The position numbers were made by a program, and so were the translations under genes. The notes under the pieces were generated by a model. That model saw only the letters and a program-made list of their open reading frames with translations. It was not told the DNA's origin and ran no database searches. A DNA stretch of 27,463 nt. Origin: an uncultured Subdoligranulum sp. GTDB lineage: Bacteria > Bacillota_A > Clostridia > Oscillospirales > Ruminococcaceae. Location of the stretch: positions 1 through 27,463 of the forward strand of contig NZ_CALADU010000212.1 in assembly GCF_937890665.1 (NCBI RefSeq). The letters are read 5' to 3'. Shown here piece after piece: positions 23,586-27,463 of the stretch (the stretch's first letter is position 1; each line of letters opens with the position of its first letter).

Positions 23586-24590
23586 TTATACCAGTACGTC
23601 CTTGATGAGCAGGCTCAGCCCGCCGGTGGCCGAGTGGATGAACTCCACCGCGTCATCGGAGTTGCAAAGTTCCGCCGGGATCTTGATCTCGATGCCAGAC
23701 TCGGTCTTAAAGCTGCGGCTTTCCAGCTTTTTGATCCGCGCCGGGCTCACTGTCACCCGGTCATTTTCCTGCACGCCGGTCTCGGCCAAGGCAGCTTCGA
23801 ACGTGGGTGCCGCCAAGGGATAGGCTTCCCGCATGCGGGTGCGGACATCCTCCACCGAGATGGTGTTGTCCACCGCCTGATTGCGCACCATCAGTTCCAC
23901 CGCGGTTTCGGTGCCGCCGTCAAAGGGGGGCACGTCGTCCAGCTCTTCCGGTTCGGGGTAGGCTTCCTTCACCGCTGCCACCGCCGTTTCGCAAACTGCT
24001 TTGAGCTTGGCCTTTTCCTGCATGGCCTCGGTACAGCCGAACACCCTGGTGGAGAGGTAGAAGTCCTTTTTCTCGTCCATGGTGAACTTTTTCTCGATGA
24101 GGCGCACCGTGCCGTTGGCCCGGTCGATGAGGGCCGCCTCGTCGGCCTTGGGGGTACCGGGCAGCAAGGTGCGCTGGGGCACCATACTGCTGAACCGGCC
24201 ATTGCCCAATGTTTCGGTATGATGGGTATACCCGGGGCGATAGTTGAGTTTGAGTACCCCGTAATAAGGTACGCCGTCCCCGGCAAAGTCCACTACCGCC
24301 AGATCTCCGGCAGGAATGGCGGGATATTGCAGCATCTGTTCAAAGATGACCCCCGCAATACGGCGGGAGAGGTCCACGAAATCCTGATTCTGGGCCATCT
24401 CCTGCGCAAAGGCGGAATCCGGCAGGAACCGGCAGTTCTTGACCTCGTCGCTGACGAAGGCCTTTTCCAAAATTGCAGAAAAATATTCAAAGAGATCGGC
24501 ATCCAGATCCATGGGCCGGTCAGAGAGCAGCGGCTCCGACGCACCGGGGTCCAGAAGATGGAGGATCACCTGATTGATCTTGACTTCCAT
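23586..24590 (-). CDS. Nucleoid-associated protein, NdpA/YejK family
   Basis: The 334-residue protein resembles the 37-kDa nucleoid-associated family (PF04245). Typical features are the opening VKINQVILHLLDP, the early acidic region around SDRPMDLDADLFEYFSAIL, a central FGCTEAMQEKAKL segment, and the C-terminal KTESGIEIKIPAEL. The family binds DNA, but its detailed role in Firmicutes is unclear. The start is placed at ATG 24590, eleven bases after AAGGAG. A TTG at 24599 in frame is only two bases from that site. It has its own promoter. Confidence 0.82.
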   Translation of the reverse strand: MEVKINQVILHLLDPGASEPLLSDRPMDLDADLFEYFSAILEKAFVSDEVKNCRFLPDSAFAQEMAQNQDFVDLSRRIAGVIFEQMLQYPAIPAGDLAVVDFAGDGVPYYGVLKLNYRPGYTHHTETLGNGRFSSMVPQRTLLPGTPKADEAALIDRANGTVRLIEKKFTMDEKKDFYLSTRVFGCTEAMQEKAKLKAVCETAVAAVKEAYPEPEELDDVPPFDGGTETAVELMVRNQAVDNTISVEDVRTRMREAYPLAAPTFEAALAETGVQENDRVTVSPARIKKLESRSFKTESGIEIKIPAELCNSDDAVEFIHSATGGLSLLIKDVLV

Positions 24591-24630
24591 GTTGGACAAA
24601 GCTCCTTTGGGATAAAGTTGACGAAAAGGT

Positions 24631-24659
24631 AGTATACCACAATTTGCCGGGTTTGGCCA
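24631..24659 (-). promoter_or_regulatory. Promoter for the nucleoid-associated protein gene
   Basis: On the minus strand TGGCCA (24659-24654), a 17-base spacer and TATACT (24636-24631). The -10 box is good; the -35 box is moderate. Confidence 0.5.
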
Positions 24660-24702
24660 GCCGTCGGGCGGGGCACGCTAACCGGGAAGGGAGGGATTGC
24701 GT

Positions 24703-24918
24703 GTGAACGCACCGTTGAATCGGAAGGAAAAGGACGCCTTGCTGCGGCGCACCGCCCCCAGCCGCCAAAAGCAGGCCAAAGCGTACCTGCAAGGTGAGGT
24801 GCCCGGTGTAATGCAGCACTACGCCCCCGACGCCCAGCCCGACCCTGCCAAGGGCTGGGTAGAGAGCGACGAAACCGTACAGCGGCTGGCCCGCTGGCGA
24901 GAGGAAGCTATCTATTGA
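24703..24918 (+). CDS. Small basic protein of unknown function (71 aa)
   Basis: The ORF encodes 71 residues, basic in the first half (NRKEKDALLRRTAPSRQKQAK), then VMQHYAPDAQPDPAKGW and an acidic-basic end. No known family was recognised. The start is probably GTG 24703, seven bases after GGAGGG; a TTG two codons earlier is too close to that site. Codon choice is GC-rich like its neighbours, and a hairpin follows nine bases past the stop. It has no membrane segment. It is divergent from the nucleoid-associated protein gene and convergent with the thioesterase gene. Confidence 0.55.
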   Translation: MNAPLNRKEKDALLRRTAPSRQKQAKAYLQGEVPGVMQHYAPDAQPDPAKGWVESDETVQRLARWREEAIY

Positions 24919-24926
24919 CCCAACGG

Positions 24927-24949
24927 CGGCCCCACGTTTGGTGGGGCCG
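24927..24949 (+). terminator. Hairpin between convergent small ORF and thioesterase gene
   Basis: CGGCCCCAC (24927-24935), loop GTTTG and GTGGGGCCG (24941-24949), followed on the plus strand by TTTGCGGTT. The stem is strong but the T run is poor. Confidence 0.6.
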
Positions 24950-24957
24950 TTTGCGGT

Positions 24958-25350
24958 TCAGTCGGCGTTGAGCTTGGCCGACGCCTTATGGGTAAAGCGA
25001 TCGTTGTCCACGATGTAGCGCTCATGGGTGGCGTGGGCCACCTCGCTCACATCGTCATAGACCCGGGCGGTAAAGGTCAGACGGCGGTCGGCCACCGCGG
25101 TCAATTCACAATCGCAGTAGACCACCATGCCGATGGGCGTGGGGGCGGTGTGGGCCAGCGAAAGGCTGGTGCCCACCGTGCCGGTGCCCAGATCCAGTTC
25201 CGGTGCCACCGACTTCCAACAGGCTTTTTCGATCAGTGCTGCCACGGCCGGCGTGGCCAGCACCGGCAGTTCACCGCTGCCCACTGCCTGTGCGGTATTT
25301 TCGGTGGTGACACGCAGCGCTGCGTGGCCCTTGATCCCCGGTTCCAACAT
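24958..25350 (-). CDS. Hot-dog thioesterase, FlK (fluoroacetyl-CoA thioesterase)-like
   Basis: The 130-residue protein has the hot-dog fold pattern with TVGTSLSLAHTAPTP. T33, E41 and H67 have the same spacing (8 and 26) as the catalytic Thr42, Glu50 and His76 of FlK, recalled from the literature. FlK-like proteins hydrolyse acyl-CoA thioesters. The true substrate here is unknown and fluoroacetyl-CoA is not implied; gut Clostridia carry many such genes. Start: ATG at 25350 with AAGGGGA upstream. It has a very good promoter, divergent from that of the uracil permease gene. Confidence 0.82.
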   Translation of the reverse strand: MLEPGIKGHAALRVTTENTAQAVGSGELPVLATPAVAALIEKACWKSVAPELDLGTGTVGTSLSLAHTAPTPIGMVVYCDCELTAVADRRLTFTARVYDDVSEVAHATHERYIVDNDRFTHKASAKLNAD

Positions 25351-25385
25351 CTGCCATTTCCCCTTTGTCGCTTGTTTTTCTTTTT

Positions 25386-25414
25386 ATTATAGCGGGGCCT
25401 GCGGTGGATTGCAA
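25386..25414 (-). promoter_or_regulatory. Promoter for the FlK-like thioesterase gene
   Basis: On the minus strand TTGCAA (25414-25409), a 17-base spacer and a perfect TATAAT (25391-25386), 35 bases before the start codon. Confidence 0.8.
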
Positions 25415-25439
25415 GAGAACGGCTTTTTGCGCTTGTGCC

Positions 25440-25468
25440 TTGCGTTTTGCCACTAAACCCGCTATACT
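25440..25468 (+). promoter_or_regulatory. Promoter for the uracil permease gene
   Basis: TTGCGT (25440-25445), a 17-base spacer and TATACT (25463-25468). Transcription should start near 25475. Confidence 0.75.
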
Positions 25469-25478
25469 GAAAACGTGC

Positions 25479-25526
25479 ATGAGGAAGCGGCCCCTGCAGC
25501 CGGCTTCCTTTTTTGCGGCAGGATAA
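25479..25526 (+). CDS. Possible 15-codon leader peptide
   Basis: An ATG about four to six bases past the expected transcription start opens a 15-codon frame (MRKRPLQPASFFAAG) that ends with TAA at 25524-25526. It runs straight through the leader terminator. There is no ribosome site, so it would have to be read as a leaderless message. It could couple translation to termination, or be a chance frame. Confidence 0.2.
   Translation: MRKRPLQPASFFAAG
25482..25514 (+). terminator. Leader terminator before the uracil permease gene
   Basis: AGGAAGC (25482-25488) plus GGC (25489-25491) pair with GCC (25499-25501) plus GCTTCCT (25503-25509), one base bulged, then six T (25509-25514). It lies directly after the promoter and before the permease start at 25549. 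No upstream plus-strand gene reads into it, so it is a premature terminator or attenuator. Confidence 0.7.
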
Positions 25527-25548
25527 AGGAAGTATGAGGAGGACGATC

Positions 25549-26846
25549 ATGAGCGAAAAAACGATCGATTATTCCAAAGGTATCTACAATGCCCGCGAAC
25601 TGGGCACGCCTCGGTTGCTGATTCTGGGTGCGCAGCATATGTTCGCAATGTTCGGCGCCACCGTGCTGGTGCCGCTGCTCACCGGTTTGAGCGTAAGCAC
25701 CACGCTGCTCTGCGCCGGTTTGGGCACCCTGCTCTTCCACTTTTTGTGCAAGGGCAAAGTTCCCGCTTTCTTGGGGTCCAGCTTCGCCTATCTGGGCGGC
25801 TTCACCATCGTAAGCAATGATGGCGCCAACCCCGAAAATCTGCCCTACGCCTGTGCGGCTGTGGCGTTCTCGGGCCTTGTGTACGTATTGTTCAGCTTCC
25901 TCATCTCGGCGTTCGGAATCCGCCGGATGATGAAATTCTTCCCGCCGGTCGTCACCGGTCCCATCATCATCGCCATCGGCCTGATTTTGGCCCCCAGTGC
26001 CATCAGCAACTGCCAGAGCAACTGGCTGCTGGCCTTCGTAGCCTTGGCCACCGTCATCATCTGCAACATTTGGGGCAAGGGCATGGTCAAGATTCTGCCC
26101 ATCCTCATTGGTGTACTGGTTTCTTACGCGGTGGCGCTGGCCACCGGCGCCGTGGATTTTGCGGCCATCGGCGCAGCGGATTGGTTCGGCATTCCCCTGC
26201 ATAAAGATTCCATGGGTCTGTTCGCCATCGACGGCAGTGAGACCTTCATCAGCGCCCTGTTTACCATCGTGCCCATCGCGCTGGCTACCATGATGGAGCA
26301 TATCGGCGACATTGCCGCCATCAGCGCCACCACCGGCAAAAACTACATCCGTGACCCCGGTCTGAACCGTACCCTGCTGGGCGTGGCCCCGCCAACACCA
26401 CCTACGGCGAAAACACCGGCGTGCTGGCGCTGACCAAGATCTACGACCCGCTGGTCATCCGTATTGCGGCAGTCTTTGCGCTGGTGCTCAGCTTCTGCCC
26501 CAAGTTTGAGGCCATCATCAACACCATCCCCGCCGGCATCGTGGGCGGCATCAGCTTTGTGCTGTACGGCATGATCTCCGCCATCGGCGTACGCAACGTG
26601 GTGGAAAACAAGGTGGACTTCACCAATTCCCGCAACCTGATCATCGCAGCGGTGATTCTGGTCTGCGCTCTGGGCTTTGACTCGGTGGGCGGTATCACCT
26701 TCCCCGTGCTGGGCGTTAACGTCAACCTGTCCGGTCTGGCCATCGCTGCTATTGCCGGCATTCTGCTCAATGCCCTGCTGCCCGGCAACGACTATGAATT
26801 CGACGAGGGCAGCAACGACGGCGAAGGCGCCAGCCTGCGCGTCTGA
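25549..26846 (+). pseudogene. uraA: Uracil permease (UraA/NCS2 family), frameshifted by an internal deletion
   Basis: The reading frame starts at ATG 25549 with GAGGAGG upstream and encodes a UraA-type uracil:proton symporter: LGAQHMFAMFGATVLVPLL, PPVVTGPIII, and E250 in MMEHIGD, a substrate-site residue. After DPGLNRTLLG (codon ending 26382) the frame goes to VAPPTPP and stops at 26433. The true continuation, GPANTTYGENTGVLAL with the second key glutamate, begins at 26385 in another frame and runs to 26846. By recall, homologues have about 12 residues between LLG and GP; here only two bases remain, so about 34 bases are missing. The truncated product would have 294 residues and lack the last helices. 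A sequencing error this size is unlikely but not excluded. Confidence 0.85.
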
Positions 26847-26874
26847 TCCCACACTGCCAAAGGAGGGACGGCCT

Positions 26875-27225
26875 ATGACCGCCGCGGATTTTACCAACCT
26901 GCACCTGCAATATAAATCGGAACAGGCCGAGGGGGAACTGCCCGCCGCCATCGAGCATGATTTTGCCGACGGCCGGATGGTCGACCATTATTATGTGACC
27001 CCCTCCCCCGCCTTCTGGGCCGATGAGGGCATCCAGAAACTGGGACAGGTGTCGGGCATCCTGTTTTTGCAGCAGCCCGAAGGCGCCCCGTGGAAGATTC
27101 TGGTCCACGAACCCGCCATGATCGGCGAGGTGGTCTTTGAAATGCCCGACGAGGAATTTCGCCGGATGCTGCAAAACAACGGTGTGGTCCTGCCCGGAGA
27201 ACCGGGCTTTCAGCCGCCCCAATAA
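26875..27225 (+). CDS. Hypothetical protein (116 aa)
   Basis: The 116-residue protein is acidic and soluble, with no signal peptide or membrane segment. Segments such as HDFADGRMVDHYYVTPSPAFW and HEPAMIGEVVFEMPDEEFRRML suggest a small mixed alpha/beta domain. No family was recognised. Start: ATG at 26875 with AAAGGAGGG eight bases upstream; the frame also runs further back as a shadow of the permease gene. It lies 28 bases after the permease stop and ends at a terminator, so it shares that transcript. Confidence 0.8.
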   Translation: MTAADFTNLHLQYKSEQAEGELPAAIEHDFADGRMVDHYYVTPSPAFWADEGIQKLGQVSGILFLQQPEGAPWKILVHEPAMIGEVVFEMPDEEFRRMLQNNGVVLPGEPGFQPPQ

Positions 27226-27236
27226 AACACCTTTTT

Positions 27237-27262
27237 CCCCGCAGAAATGCGGGGATTTTTTT
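27237..27262 (+). terminator. Terminator after the 116-aa gene
   Basis: CCCCGC (27237-27242), loop AGAAAT and GCGGGG (27249-27254), then A and seven T. Confidence 0.88.
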
Positions 27263-27272
27263 GTATAACCTA

Positions 27273-27301
27273 TTGACAGTTCCTTTTACCGGGTGTATCA
27301 T
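27273..27301 (+). promoter_or_regulatory. Promoter for the ArsR-family gene
   Basis: A perfect TTGACA (27273-27278), a 17-base spacer and TATCAT (27296-27301), 33 bases before the start codon. Confidence 0.8.
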
Positions 27302-27320
27302 ATGAACAAATAAACATATG
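27299..27320. promoter_or_regulatory. Candidate ArsR/SmtB operator
   Basis: CATATG (27299-27304) and CATATG (27315-27320) form a dyad with ten AT-rich bases between. It covers the end of the -10 box and the transcription start. Operators of metal-sensing ArsR proteins are AT-rich dyads in just this place. Confidence 0.6.
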
Positions 27321-27334
27321 AAAGGATGTTTGCC

Positions 27335-27463
27335 ATGCTGCCCCATGAGCCGTCCCCACCGGCGCAGAGCCAACCGCTGGACCCACAGGCCCTGCAAAAA
27401 TTGCAGGACGATCTGCCCGACGACGAAGTTCTCTACGATTTGGCCGAATTGTTTCGGGTATTC
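27335..27463 (+). CDS. ArsR-family regulator (partial, N-terminus)
   Basis: The first 43 codons are present and the gene runs off the window. A proline-rich start (HEPSPPAQSQPLDPQ) is followed by LPDDEVLYDLAELFRVF, which matches the first helices of ArsR/SmtB winged-helix proteins just before the usual GDxTRxRIL segment. These proteins repress metal efflux or similar genes until a metal or other signal binds. The ligand site is not visible here. Start: ATG at 27335 with AAAGGA upstream. Confidence 0.75.
   Translation, partial: MLPHEPSPPAQSQPLDPQALQKLQDDLPDDEVLYDLAELFRVF

Noticed and set aside
21392..24632. Long plus-strand frames of 737 and 386 codons
   Set aside because: They are antisense to GH28, tag and the nucleoid-associated gene, which are real on motif and ribosome-site grounds.
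25469..25548. A PyrR-binding attenuator
   Set aside because: The leader is too short to form the PyrR-bound anti-antiterminator and antiterminator, and no matching loop sequence was seen.
1..27463. tRNA or rRNA genes, CRISPR arrays, transposases, phage genes
   Set aside because: No cloverleaf, repeat-spacer array or transposase/integrase motif was noticed by eye; tools such as tRNAscan were not available.

Overview
The window reads as a chromosomal segment of a GC-rich Clostridia bacterium. The likely source is the Oscillospiraceae/Ruminococcaceae gut group (Faecalibacterium, Gemmiger or Subdoligranulum relatives). This is inferred from gene content, strong AGGAGG-type ribosome sites, sigma-A promoters with 17-base spacers, a ProS3-type prolyl-tRNA synthetase, a YtrA-type GntR/ABC operon and high GC. 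No sequence search was run. No rRNA, tRNA, CRISPR, insertion sequence or phage gene was seen, and no gene-free stretch exceeds 300 bases.

Layout. 1-1860: a GC-poorer polytopic membrane protein on the minus strand, followed by the first 12 codons of a second gene with an identical leader and N-terminus. 1868-4570: dapF (minus) diverges from acpP-proS (plus). 4622-7209: two membrane-protein genes on the plus strand, a degenerate CaCA (cation/Ca2+ exchanger) fold protein and a GT39-like glycosyltransferase. 7316-11007 (minus): the lower-glycolysis cluster pgk-tpiA-gpmI with hairpins in both gaps. 11163-13961: a YczE/YitT-type membrane protein (minus) diverging from a YihY/BrkB-family protein and an acyltransferase-3 protein (plus). 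14003-17190 (minus): a cytosolic type I pullulanase and an AlkZ-like winged-helix gene broken by an in-frame TGA. 17374-19954 (plus): GntR/YtrA regulator, ABC ATPase and two membrane subunits. 20031-22837 (minus): a GH28 enzyme, a UPF0340 protein and a YggS/PLPBP protein. 22949-24590 (minus): a nucleoid-associated protein and the tag DNA glycosylase. 24703-25350: a small plus-strand ORF converging on a FlK-like thioesterase. 25479-27225 (plus): a uracil permease gene with a leader terminator and a frameshifting internal deletion, then a hypothetical gene. 27273-27463: the promoter, operator and first 43 codons of an ArsR-family regulator.

Most of the window is housekeeping: lysine/peptidoglycan precursor, fatty-acid carrier, tRNA charging, glycolysis, alpha-glucan and pectin-fragment breakdown, and base-excision repair. 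I did not find a complete new defence or mobile system. The less ordinary items are the CaCA-fold protein that has lost both ion-binding glutamates beside a GT-C enzyme, two interrupted genes (AlkZ-like and uracil permease), a very short leader terminator overlapping a 15-codon ORF before the permease, a strong terminator inside the glycolytic cluster, a duplicated gene head at the left edge, and a putative autoregulatory operator on the GntR promoter.
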